This document shows, one piece after another, positions 34,146 through 42,128 of a stretch of 64,000 bases of DNA. How positions within the stretch are numbered: position 1 is the stretch's first letter; each line of letters begins with the position of its first letter. Under the pieces are notes generated by a model, which was not told the DNA's origin, did not search any database, and saw nothing but the letters and a program-made list of their open reading frames with translations. The stretch is from contig JADKIA010000003.1 in the NCBI GenBank assembly GCA_016721465.1, forward strand, positions 124,001-188,000. The letters run 5' to 3'. The stretch is from Ideonella sp. (GTDB lineage Bacteria; Pseudomonadota; Gammaproteobacteria; Burkholderiales; Burkholderiaceae_C). The position numbers were made by a program, and so were the translations under genes.

Positions 34146-35081
34146 ATGATCCGCCAACGCACCCTTCAGTCGCTCACCCGCGCCGTGGGTGTGGGCATGC
34201 ACAGCGGCCAGAAGGTCGAGCTCACGCTGCGCCCCGCCCCGCCCGATACCGGCATCGTCTTTCGCCGGGTGGACCTGGCCACGCCAGTGGAGATCCCGGT
34301 GCGTTTCGACTCGGTCAGCGACACGCGCATGGCCTCCACCATCTCGGCCGGCGGCGACCCGGGCGCGCCGAAGGTGCAGACCATCGAGCACCTGATGTCC
34401 GCCTGCTGCGGCCTGGGGCTGGACAACCTCATCGTCGACATCACCGCCGACGAAGTGCCCATCCTCGACGGTTCGGCCGCCAGCTTCGTGTTCCTGCTGC
34501 AAAGCGCTGGCATCGCGCTGCAGGAGGCGCCCAAGCGATTCCTGCGCGTGCTCAAGCCCGTGGAAGTGCGCCAGGGCGACGGCGATCGCCTGATGTGGGC
34601 ACGGCTGGAGCCGCACAACGGCTTCACGCTCAGCTTCGAGATCGATTTCGACCATCCGGCGGTGGACGCCACCGGCCAGCGCACCACCTTCGACATGGGC
34701 TCGGGCCGCTACAAGCGCGACATCGCCCGCGCCCGAACCTTCGGCTTCACCAAGGACCTGGATGCCATGCGCGCGCGCGGGCTCACGTTGGGGGGCAGCA
34801 TGGACAACGCCATCGTGGTGGGCGAGCACCGCGTGCTCAATGCCGATGGCCTGCGCTACGACGACGAGTTCACCAAGCACAAGATCCTGGATGCCATCGG
34901 CGATCTCTACAACGTGGGCCACCCCATGCTCGCGGCGTACAGCGCCTACAAGAGTGGCCACGCCCTGAACAACCTGCTGCTGCGCAAGCTGTTGTCCGAT
35001 GCCTCGAGCCACGACTTCGTCACGTTCGAGGACGAAGCCCAGGCGCCCGCCGGTTTCGCCGAACTGGCGCCGGCCTGGTAG
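34146..35081 (+). CDS. lpxC: UDP-3-O-acyl-N-acetylglucosamine deacetylase
   Basis: 311 residues. Zinc amidase committing UDP-3-O-acyl-GlcNAc to lipid A. Visible: RTLQSLTRAVGVGMHSGQKV at the start, the zinc ligand His about 82 (TIEHLMSACCGLGLDN), DEVPILDGSAASFVFLL, FTKDLDAMRARGLTLGGS, and HKILDAIGDLYNVG giving His about 245 and Asp about 249, then SGHALNNLLLRKLL. In related genomes it commonly lies close behind ftsZ. Here it is 7 kb away, after repeat B copy 2. Confidence 0.97.
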   Translation: MIRQRTLQSLTRAVGVGMHSGQKVELTLRPAPPDTGIVFRRVDLATPVEIPVRFDSVSDTRMASTISAGGDPGAPKVQTIEHLMSACCGLGLDNLIVDITADEVPILDGSAASFVFLLQSAGIALQEAPKRFLRVLKPVEVRQGDGDRLMWARLEPHNGFTLSFEIDFDHPAVDATGQRTTFDMGSGRYKRDIARARTFGFTKDLDAMRARGLTLGGSMDNAIVVGEHRVLNADGLRYDDEFTKHKILDAIGDLYNVGHPMLAAYSAYKSGHALNNLLLRKLLSDASSHDFVTFEDEAQAPAGFAELAPAW

Positions 35082-35134
35082 CGGCCTGGCCACGGTCTGC
35101 TCGCAGCAACGCCAACGCCCAAAGCACTCAAGCC

Positions 35135-35320
35135 ATGTTCCTGTTTCGCCTGGTCTTCGGTCTGCTGCTGGTGTTCAGCCTGCTGTGTTTCGCGATGTTC
35201 GTGGGCACCCGGCAGGCGCTGTGGTGGAAGCGCGGCATGGTGGTGCTGAAATGGACCCTGTTGGCTGCCGCCGGCTTTTTTGCGGTGCTGATACTCGAGC
35301 GCCTCGCGCCGCTGTTGTAG
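35135..35320 (+). CDS. Small two-helix membrane protein
   Basis: 61 residues starting MFLFRLVFGLLLVFSLLCF, with a second hydrophobic helix LLAAAGFFAVLILERL separated by a short basic loop (RQALWWKRG). No family recognised. Its composition and third-position GC are coding-like. It sits 54 bases after lpxC and 14 bases before another small membrane protein, so it may be transcribed with lpxC. Confidence 0.65.
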   Translation: MFLFRLVFGLLLVFSLLCFAMFVGTRQALWWKRGMVVLKWTLLAAAGFFAVLILERLAPLL

Positions 35321-35333
35321 AGTCGGCCCGCAC

Positions 35334-35546
35334 ATGAAGTACCTGTTCTGGACCTCCGGCCTGCTGCTGATCCCGCTGATCGGATCGTCGATCTTCTTCT
35401 TCAGCCTCTACCTGGGCACGGGCGAGCACGTGCCCAAGGCGAGGGCCGTGGCGCTGTACCGCTGGTCGGTGGTGCTGGTGCTGGGCACCTTCAACATCTG
35501 GATCTTCACGCGGGTGTTTCAGGGCATCGCGGCGCTGATGCGCTGA
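35334..35546 (+). CDS. Small two-helix membrane protein
   Basis: 70 residues: MKYLFWTSGLLLIPLIGSSIFFFSLYLG, a basic connector, then a second helix WSVVLVLGTFNIWIFTRVF. No family recognised. It is convergent with the dienelactone hydrolase, with 26 bases between them. It may form a membrane pair with the preceding 61-residue protein; this is inference from adjacency and similar size. Confidence 0.65.
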   Translation: MKYLFWTSGLLLIPLIGSSIFFFSLYLGTGEHVPKARAVALYRWSVVLVLGTFNIWIFTRVFQGIAALMR

Positions 35547-35572
35547 GCAGGCCGCGCGCCGGCCGGCGTCGA

Positions 35573-36271
35573 TCAGAACAGGTGTTGGGCCAGAAAGACC
35601 AGGCTGCGTCCGCGCGCCAAGGCTGCACTCGGTGCGTGATAGGAGGCACGCGCCCAGCAATTGAAGCCGTGCGTCGATCCGGGGTACACCAGCACCTCGG
35701 CCGGCCTGCCGGCCATCGCCTCACGCACCGCTTGCACAGCCTGCAAGGGGATGTGGTCGTCGTGCTCGGCACAGTGGAACTGCATGGGCGCCGTGATGCG
35801 GGAGGCCAGTGCCAGCTGGCCCTGGATGCCGCCACCGTAGTACGCCACTGCAGCGTCCACGCCGCCGAGCGCCGCCGCCTGGAAGGCCAGGCGCCCGCCC
35901 ATGCAGTAGCCGATGGCACCCACCTTGCCGTCGGCCACCTCGGGCCGACCACGCAGTGTGGCGATGGCGGAGCGGAGGTCGGCGGCCACGTCCATCGGCT
36001 GCAAGGCGGTGGCCAAGGCGATGCCGCGCTGGCGCTCGTCGCCCACATAGCCCAGTTCGACGCGCGGCGCCTGGCGCCAGAACACGTCCGGCGCCAGGAC
36101 CGTGAAGCCATCCAGCGCGTAGCTGTCCGCCACCGCGCGGATGTGCTCGTTCACGCCGAAGATCTCCTGCAGCAACAACAGGCCAGGCCCATGGCCAGCG
36201 GGTGGGCAGGCCAGGTAGGCGCCGCCCGCACCTGGCAGGTCGATCCAGCGGGCTTGGACGGGTGAGGGCAT
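35573..36271 (-). CDS. Dienelactone hydrolase family protein
   Basis: 232 residues, alpha/beta hydrolase. Nucleophile Cys about 123 in GAIGYCMGGRLAF, acid Asp about 171/172 (CAEHDDHIPL) and His about 201 (YPGSTHGFNCW) complete the Cys-Asp-His triad of this family. The N-terminal LLLLQEIFGVNEHIR is also typical. It cleaves lactone or ester bonds; whether the natural substrate is a dienelactone is unknown because no ring-cleavage genes are nearby. It is divergent from the ECF sigma gene. Confidence 0.9.
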   Translation of the reverse strand: MPSPVQARWIDLPGAGGAYLACPPAGHGPGLLLLQEIFGVNEHIRAVADSYALDGFTVLAPDVFWRQAPRVELGYVGDERQRGIALATALQPMDVAADLRSAIATLRGRPEVADGKVGAIGYCMGGRLAFQAAALGGVDAAVAYYGGGIQGQLALASRITAPMQFHCAEHDDHIPLQAVQAVREAMAGRPAEVLVYPGSTHGFNCWARASYHAPSAALARGRSLVFLAQHLF

Positions 36272-36380
36272 GAGGGCAGCCTGTCGGTTGGCGAAGGGAC
36301 CCCATGGTACCGACGGGTGAATGGTCCTGGGCTATGCTGTGCCCTCAGCGGGTGGCGTGACTTCCCGGGCGGCGAGGGGC

Positions 36381-36938
36381 ATGGGCGAAATCACCGAATT
36401 GATCCATTCGGCGGGCCAGGGCGACGCGGGCGCGGTGGATCGCCTGTATCGCTTGCTGTATGCCGATCTGCGCCGTGTGGCCCACGCCAAGCTGCGCCGC
36501 GGGTCTGGGCCGGCACCGCTGGACACCACCGAGTTGGTACACGAGAGCTACCTCCGGCTGGTGCAGCTCGAGAAGCTGAGCGTCAACGATCGCTCGCACT
36601 TCATGGCCTATGCGGCGCGGGCGATGCGCTCGGTCATCGTCGACCTGGTGCGCGAGGCACAGGCCGATCGTCGCGGAGGCGGCCAGGTCATGGTGACCTT
36701 GGATACGGCGGTGTCCGATGCCGCGCCCGACGGCGACGATCAGATCCTGGCGGTGCACGAGGCACTGCAGGCCCTGGCCGCCATCGACGAGCGCATGGTG
36801 CGTGTGGTCGAGATGCGCTACTTCGTCGGCCTGGATATGGACGAGATCGCGCAGGCGCTCCACGTGGGCAAGCGGACGGTGGAGCGCGACTGGGAAAAGG
36901 CGCGCAGCTTCCTCTACGCCGCATTGAAACGGGGCTGA
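36381..36938 (+). CDS. ECF-family RNA polymerase sigma factor
   Basis: 185 residues from ATG 36381. Region 2 is visible in LYRLLYADLRRVAHAKLRRG with TTELVHESYLRL and HFMAYAARAMRSVIVDL. Region 4 is LAAIDERMVRVVEMRYFVGLDMDEIAQALHVGKRTVERDW. This is the subgroup usually encoded with a Ser/Thr kinase instead of a membrane anti-sigma factor. Only a kinase N-terminal fragment remains downstream (37038-37205). The upstream ATG at 36321 would add 20 non-conserved residues. Confidence 0.9.
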   Translation: MGEITELIHSAGQGDAGAVDRLYRLLYADLRRVAHAKLRRGSGPAPLDTTELVHESYLRLVQLEKLSVNDRSHFMAYAARAMRSVIVDLVREAQADRRGGGQVMVTLDTAVSDAAPDGDDQILAVHEALQALAAIDERMVRVVEMRYFVGLDMDEIAQALHVGKRTVERDWEKARSFLYAALKRG

Positions 36939-37037
36939 GCCGGAGAGCCCCTCCCGCCAGGCGATGCGCACCGGAGCCGTGGCGGAGCGGGGCCCTGCTT
37001 TTCGTTTGCCCGTTTCAAGGCCGATGCCTTCGATGCC

Positions 37038-37205
37038 ATGGACCTCAATGCTGCCGACTGGGCACGCGTCTTTCGCCCGCTCGACGAGTTGCGCACAGGG
37101 CAGTTGCCCTATTCGCTGAAAAGAGCGACATCGGCACCCGCGCGCACCTGGCCTCTGGCGGGCAGGGCTCGTGGAGGCGGCGGTGTTGGGTCGACACCGC
37201 CTTGA
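37038..37205 (+). pseudogene. N-terminal remnant of an ECF-associated Ser/Thr kinase
   Basis: A 55-codon frame opens MDLNAADWARVFRPLDELRT, resembling the conserved start (DW-x-R-x-x-PLLDE) of the Ser/Thr kinases usually paired with this ECF sigma subgroup. Similarity ends after about 22 residues and the frame stops soon after, with no kinase motifs anywhere before the next gene. The surrounding 36939-37392 region otherwise holds only a good ribosome site (AAGGAGAG, 37379) for the next gene. Confidence 0.5.
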
Positions 37206-37392
37206 GCCGGGCAGGGCTGCAGCACAGGCAGCTGCACTTTCGTTGACATGAAAGGCTTGGCCCAGGCGTTTCAACGAGGCGACGTTTTTTCGTCAGCCGT
37301 CGCCAATCTGCTGGGCGGCGTGGCGGATTTCGGGTGGCCGGCCCGTTTCACTGGGATAGCAGCCATGTCGGATCTGCCAAGGAGAGCCCCTG

Positions 37393-38316
37393 ATGAACGC
37401 CTTGCCAACCACCCTTGCCTGTCTGGCGGCCCTGGCCATCGGCAGCGCCCAGGCCGCGCCGTGCCGAGATGGCGGAGGCACCGGCGCCTGGGTCTACAAC
37501 GGCGTGCTCACGCCGCATTTCGCAGACAGCCTGACCGTGCGCTGCGCCCCCCAATCGGCGGCCGCCAACTACTCGGGGATCGCGCAGTACGAATACGGCC
37601 CCGACAACGTGACGCTGGGGTTGAGCGCCAGCGCATTCGGCGAACCAGGCAGCGTTCATGCCCGTGCCAGCTCCGTGGTGCTGAGCGGCGGGCCCAGCGA
37701 GCGCCTCACGAACGCCTATCCCGCCGCCGCGGTCGCCAATGCCCGCAGCGGCTTGGCGTTCAGCCTCAATGCACCCGCGGGCACACCGGCGCACGTGCTC
37801 GCGCCCGTCGAGTTCGACATTCGAGGCGGTGGTCAACTGGCGGGCGAGCACGGCGCCTTTGCCGGGTCCGGAGGCTATGACTTGCTCTACCCTTCGAACG
37901 GCATCCGTTGGAGCGAGAAGGGCCAGTACCGAGACGGCAGCGGCGTGGTGCGCGACAGCGGGTACAACCACGGCCGCTGGGATGGTCCGATCATGGATGT
38001 CGAGTTCGAGACCCAGCGCACTGGCCTGTTCGAAGCTGGGGAGAACTTCTTTCAGGTCATCCTGGAGGTGATTGCGATCGGCAACGGCCTGGCCGATTTC
38101 AGCCACACCGCCAGCATCGCTGGCCTGCGTGTGGCGGATGGCTGGTCCTTGACCCTTCCGGAAGGGCTCTTCACCGTGGATCCGGCCGACCCGCGGCACT
38201 ACATCCTCAGCTCCTCGGCGGTGGCCGTGCCTGAACCCGCGACCTTCGTCTTGAGCGTGCTCGGCCTGGCCGGTGCGCTGTCGATCCGGCGTCGGCGTCC
38301 TTGGGGCGCTCAATAG
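37393..38316 (+). CDS. PEP-CTERM sorting domain protein
   Basis: 307 residues. A signal peptide (LACLAALAIGSAQA) precedes the exported body, which has no recognised domain. The C-terminus has the full PEP-CTERM tripartite signal: VPEPATF, a hydrophobic helix VLSVLGLAGALSI, then RRRRP. Such proteins are processed by exosortase and usually belong with exopolysaccharide synthesis; no exosortase is in this window. It converges with ruvC, overlapping it by 7 bases. Confidence 0.88.
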   Translation: MNALPTTLACLAALAIGSAQAAPCRDGGGTGAWVYNGVLTPHFADSLTVRCAPQSAAANYSGIAQYEYGPDNVTLGLSASAFGEPGSVHARASSVVLSGGPSERLTNAYPAAAVANARSGLAFSLNAPAGTPAHVLAPVEFDIRGGGQLAGEHGAFAGSGGYDLLYPSNGIRWSEKGQYRDGSGVVRDSGYNHGRWDGPIMDVEFETQRTGLFEAGENFFQVILEVIAIGNGLADFSHTASIAGLRVADGWSLTLPEGLFTVDPADPRHYILSSSAVAVPEPATFVLSVLGLAGALSIRRRRPWGAQ

Positions 38317-38879
38317 GTTCGGCCGCGCCGGTACTGCGCGTGGCTGCGCGGGTCCAGCGCGGTGGCGCTGGCCAGCGCAGCAAAACTGCCCGCCGCGTGC
38401 GCGTGGGTGATGGCCAGGCCCAGTGCGTCGGCCGCGTCCTTGCCGGGCAGGCCGGGCAGCTTGAGCAAGCGCATCACCATCGCCTGGATCTGCGCCTTGC
38501 TGGCCAGGCCATGGCCGACGATGGCCTTCTTCATCTGCAGCGCGGTGTATTCGGCCACCGGCAGGTCGGCGGAGACCAGCGCGGTGAGCGCCGCACCGCG
38601 CGCCTGGCCCAGCAGCAGCGTGCTTTGCGGATTGACGTTGACGAACACGATCTCCACCGAAGTGGCCTGCGGCTGGTAGCGCTGCACGACCTCGCGCACG
38701 CCATCGAAGATGATCTTCAGGCGCGCGGGCAGGTTGCTCTTTGCCGCCTCCAGCGTGCTGATGGTGCCACTGGCCACATAACGCAGGTGTGGGCCGTCCA
38801 CATCGATGACGCCGAAGCCGGTACGCTGCAGGCCGGGGTCGATGCCCAGCACGCGCAGCGCGATGCGATCGGCCTTCAT
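38310..38879 (-). CDS. ruvC: Holliday junction resolvase RuvC
   Basis: 189 residues from ATG 38879. RNase H-like endonuclease that cuts Holliday junctions with RuvAB. Acidic residues are in RVLGIDPGLQRTGFGV, VEIVFVNVNPQSTLLLGQARG and KDAADALGLAITHAH. A longer frame to 38936 adds non-conserved residues inside the cdsA-like gene. It overlaps the preceding gene by 4 bases. ruvAB are not adjacent. Confidence 0.96.
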   Translation of the reverse strand: MKADRIALRVLGIDPGLQRTGFGVIDVDGPHLRYVASGTISTLEAAKSNLPARLKIIFDGVREVVQRYQPQATSVEIVFVNVNPQSTLLLGQARGAALTALVSADLPVAEYTALQMKKAIVGHGLASKAQIQAMVMRLLKLPGLPGKDAADALGLAITHAHAAGSFAALASATALDPRSHAQYRRGRTY

Positions 38880-39850
38880 GCCTTCAACTGGAAATACCAG
38901 CGCACCGAGTGAAAGAACACCGGTGCGGCAAAGCACAGCGCAGCCACCCGATCGAGCAGGCCCACGGCGCCCGTGACGGCTTCGGTGTTGCCCCAGTGGC
39001 GCACGCCGGCGTCCTTCTTCAGCGCGCGCATCACGAAGTCGCCCAGCGTGCCCGAGGCGCCTGCGATCATGGCCATGGCCAGGGCCTGCGGCGCCTTGAA
39101 CGGCGTGATCCAGTACAGCGCGGCGCCCAGCATGCCCGCACCAAGCACCCCCGACGCAAAGGCACGGTAGGAGAACGATCGATCGATGTGCCGCGCCACC
39201 GGCCGAAGGCGCAGTCGACGGCTGGCGGCCTCCTGCACGATCTGCGCGAAGGCGGCCACCATCACCAGGAAGAACAGCAGGAACGCGCCCCGCCCCTCGT
39301 AGTGCGGGAACTCAAGCAACAACAAGGCCGGTGCGTGCGACAGACCAAAGACGCAGACCATGATGCCCCATTGGATCTTGGCGTTGCGTTCGAGGAAGCG
39401 TTCCGGATCTCCGGCCATTGCGCTGACCACCGGGATGGCCAGGAACATGTAGACCGGTATGAACACCGAGAACAGGTCGAAGCTGCGGCTGCCCACCAGC
39501 ACGTACTGCAGCGGCAACACGACGAAGAAGGCCAGCAGCAGGCTGCGGTGGTCGCTGCGCCGCGTGGCCAGCAAGGTGATGTATTCGCGCAGCGCCAGGA
39601 AGGACAGCACGCCGAACAACAGCGTGGCGCCCACCGGCCCCGACATCCACGCCATCCAGAACACCACGGCACCAACCCACAGCGCACGCAGGTCACGGTT
39701 AAAACGTGAGTGCCGCTCCTGGGCCGCCGCACTGTCTTCGCGCAGCCGCACCAGGAACGCCACCAGGCTGGTCAGCAGCAGGGCGCCGAACAGGGCCACG
39801 AACAGCAGCCCCACCTGCTGATCGGCCTGGAGGTGCTTGAGCGTGTTCAT
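38876..39850 (-). CDS. Phosphatidate cytidylyltransferase-like membrane protein
   Basis: 324 residues, about eight membrane helices. The C-terminal CdsA signature region is recognisable, GDFVMRALKKDAGVRHWGN, ending in LLDR, but the usual P-G-H-G-G part is altered (TGAVGLLDR). It probably belongs to the CDP-diacylglycerol synthase-like subgroup that travels with plsC-like acyltransferases, as here (15 bases downstream of one). Whether it makes CDP-diacylglycerol or a related activated lipid is uncertain. Confidence 0.82.
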   Translation of the reverse strand: MNTLKHLQADQQVGLLFVALFGALLLTSLVAFLVRLREDSAAAQERHSRFNRDLRALWVGAVVFWMAWMSGPVGATLLFGVLSFLALREYITLLATRRSDHRSLLLAFFVVLPLQYVLVGSRSFDLFSVFIPVYMFLAIPVVSAMAGDPERFLERNAKIQWGIMVCVFGLSHAPALLLLEFPHYEGRGAFLLFFLVMVAAFAQIVQEAASRRLRLRPVARHIDRSFSYRAFASGVLGAGMLGAALYWITPFKAPQALAMAMIAGASGTLGDFVMRALKKDAGVRHWGNTEAVTGAVGLLDRVAALCFAAPVFFHSVRWYFQLKA

Positions 39851-39865
39851 TGCATCGCCTTGGGC

Positions 39866-40486
39866 TCAGCGCCCCGCGGGCTCGAGCGCGATCACGGCAT
39901 CGCGCGCGCGGTCGAGGAAGGCGCGCTTGTCCTCGCCCGGGGACAGCGTGACTGGCGCGCCAAAGGTCACCGTGCACAGGATGGGCACCGGCACCACTTC
40001 GCCCTTGGGCATCACCCGCTGCACGTTGTCGATCCAGGCCGGGATCAGCTGCACCTGCGGGAACTGCTCCGCCAGGTGGTACAGCCCGCTCTTGAAGGGC
40101 TGCGGCTGGCCCTTGTTGCTGCGCGTGCCTTCCGGAAAGATCACCAGCGAATCGCCCTGCTGCAAGGCCTCGGCCAGAGGCTCCAGCGGGTCCTGATCGT
40201 CGCTGCGCTGACGGCTGACATAGACGGCATGGAAGACCTCGCGCGTGAGCCAGTGCTTGAAGGGGCCGGCGGTCCAGTAGTCGCGCGCCGCGATGGGGCG
40301 CGTGGTGGCCCGCAACTCGCTCGGCAGCGCCGCCCAGATCAGCACCCAGTCGAGGTGGCTCTGGTGGTTGGCGAAGTAGATGCGCTGCTCGGCCTTGGGC
40401 GGGCAGCCCTTCCAGTGGCCCTGCGCGCCGGTGATCAGGCGGGCGATGAACGAGATCAGCATGCCCATGGCATCGGCGCGGGTCAT
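39866..40486 (-). CDS. 1-acyl-sn-glycerol-3-phosphate acyltransferase family protein
   Basis: 206 residues, PlsC superfamily. Catalytic NHQSHLD (HX4D) is about residue 40, a second block is REVFHAVYVSRQ, and FPEGTRSNKG about 117 binds the glycerophosphate. It probably acylates lysophosphatidate or a similar acceptor, feeding the CdsA-like enzyme encoded next. The subgroup with HQSHLDW rather than the longer PlsC form often occurs in such pairs. The strand and order suggest an operon plsC-like / cdsA-like / ruvC. Confidence 0.88.
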   Translation of the reverse strand: MTRADAMGMLISFIARLITGAQGHWKGCPPKAEQRIYFANHQSHLDWVLIWAALPSELRATTRPIAARDYWTAGPFKHWLTREVFHAVYVSRQRSDDQDPLEPLAEALQQGDSLVIFPEGTRSNKGQPQPFKSGLYHLAEQFPQVQLIPAWIDNVQRVMPKGEVVPVPILCTVTFGAPVTLSPGEDKRAFLDRARDAVIALEPAGR

Positions 40487-40532
40487 GGCACGATCTTACG
40501 GCGGCTGTGCCACCGTTCCCGACGCGTCTCGG

Positions 40533-42128
40533 TCAAGCCAGGTGCGCTGCGGCCAGCAACTCTTGCGTGTAGGCCTGGCGCGGTGCATCGAACAGGGCCA
40601 GGGTCTCGCCTTCTTCGACGATGTCACCGTTCTTCATCACCATCACCCGGTGGGCCATCGCGCGGATCACGGCCAGATCGTGGCTGATGAAGATGTAGCT
40701 CAGGCCCCGGCGCTGCTGCAGTTCGGCCAGCAGGGCCAGCACCTGCTGCTGCACCGACACATCCAGCGCGGACGTGGGCTCGTCCAGCACCAGGATCTCG
40801 GGCTGCAGCACCACCGCGCGGGCGATGGCAATGCGTTGGCGCTGGCCGCCGGAGAACTCGTGCGGATAACGTTGCAGGACGCCGGCCACGCCGTGGCGCT
40901 CGCTCAGACCCACTTCGTCGAGCATGGCCAGCACGCGTTGTTCTCGCTCGGCGAGCGACAACTCGGGGTGGTGCAGGGCCAGACCTTCACCGACGATCTG
41001 TCCCACCGTCATGCGCGGCGAGAGCGAGGCGAACGGGTCCTGCAGCACCACCTGCATGCGCTGGCGCATGCGGCGCAGCACGGCGCGGTCCGCGTTGTCG
41101 ATGCGCTCGCCATCGAGCCACACGCTGCCGTGCGAGATGGGTTGCAGCGCCAGCAGCGCCATGCCCAGCGTGGTCTTGCCCGAGCCGGATTCACCCACGA
41201 TGCCAAGGGTCTCGCCACGCTGCAGTTGCAGCACGGCCTGGTTCACGGCCCTGAACTGGCGCTTGCTGAACCAGCCGGTGGCGATGTCGAAGCTCACGCT
41301 CACCTGCTCGCCGCGCACCAGCACCGGTGCATCGGCGGCCACCGGTTGAATCACGCGTTGGGGCTTGGTGGCCATCAGGCGCTGGGTGTAGGGGTGCTGC
41401 GGCTGGCCGAACACAGAGGCGGTGTCGCCCATCTCCACCAATTTGCCGCGCTCCATCACGCCCACGCGGTCGCTGAAGCGGCGCACCAGGTTCAGGTCGT
41501 GGGTGATGAACAGCAAGGCCATGCCCATCTCGCGCTGCAGCTCTTCGAGCAGCACGAGGATCTGTGCCTGGATGGTGACGTCGAGCGCCGTGGTCGGCTC
41601 GTCGGCGATCAGCAGCTTGGGGTTGCAGGCCAGGGCCATCGCGATCATGGCGCGCTGGCGCTGCCCGCCGGAGAGCTGGTGCGGGTACACATCGATGCGG
41701 CGCTCGGGCTCGGGGATGCCGGTGCGGCGCAGCAGCTCGATGCCGCGCGCGCGGGCAGCTTCCCTGGACATGCCCTGGTGCAGTTCCAGCACCTCGCCGA
41801 TCTGGTTGCCCACGGTGTACAGCGGGTTCAGCGCGGTCATCGGCTCCTGGAAGATCATGCCGATCTCTGCGCCGCGGATGCCACGCATCTCGCGCTCGCT
41901 CTTGCGCATCAAGTCGGCACCGTTGAAGCGGATCGCGCCGGTGCTGGCGGCTGCGTCCACCAGGCGCAGCACCGAGAGCGCCGAGATGGACTTGCCCGAG
42001 CCCGATTCACCCACCAGCGCAAACCTTTCGCCTGGGGCGACACTGAACGACACATCGTCGACCACCGTGGTGGGGCCGAAGCGCACGCTCAGGTGGTCGA
42101 TTTCCAGCAAGGCAGTGGCGCTGCTCAT
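40533..42128 (-). CDS. yejF: Peptide ABC transporter, dual ATP-binding protein YejF
   Basis: 531 residues containing two ABC ATPase domains in tandem. Walker A GESGSGKS in the first and GESGSGKT in the second; ABC signatures LSGGQRQR and FSGGQRQR; Walker B LLIADEPTTALD and ILVLDEPTSALD. This is the YejF arrangement that powers the YejABEF importer of oligopeptides (in E. coli also microcin C). It overlaps yejE by 4 bases. It is the last gene of the operon. Confidence 0.95.
   Translation of the reverse strand: MSSATALLEIDHLSVRFGPTTVVDDVSFSVAPGERFALVGESGSGKSISALSVLRLVDAAASTGAIRFNGADLMRKSEREMRGIRGAEIGMIFQEPMTALNPLYTVGNQIGEVLELHQGMSREAARARGIELLRRTGIPEPERRIDVYPHQLSGGQRQRAMIAMALACNPKLLIADEPTTALDVTIQAQILVLLEELQREMGMALLFITHDLNLVRRFSDRVGVMERGKLVEMGDTASVFGQPQHPYTQRLMATKPQRVIQPVAADAPVLVRGEQVSVSFDIATGWFSKRQFRAVNQAVLQLQRGETLGIVGESGSGKTTLGMALLALQPISHGSVWLDGERIDNADRAVLRRMRQRMQVVLQDPFASLSPRMTVGQIVGEGLALHHPELSLAEREQRVLAMLDEVGLSERHGVAGVLQRYPHEFSGGQRQRIAIARAVVLQPEILVLDEPTSALDVSVQQQVLALLAELQQRRGLSYIFISHDLAVIRAMAHRVMVMKNGDIVEEGETLALFDAPRQAYTQELLAAAHLA

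Noticed and set aside
36317..37246. 309-codon plus-strand frame over the ECF sigma gene and the region after it
   Set aside because: Out of frame with the sigma factor; composition is typical of shadow frames and no domain is visible.
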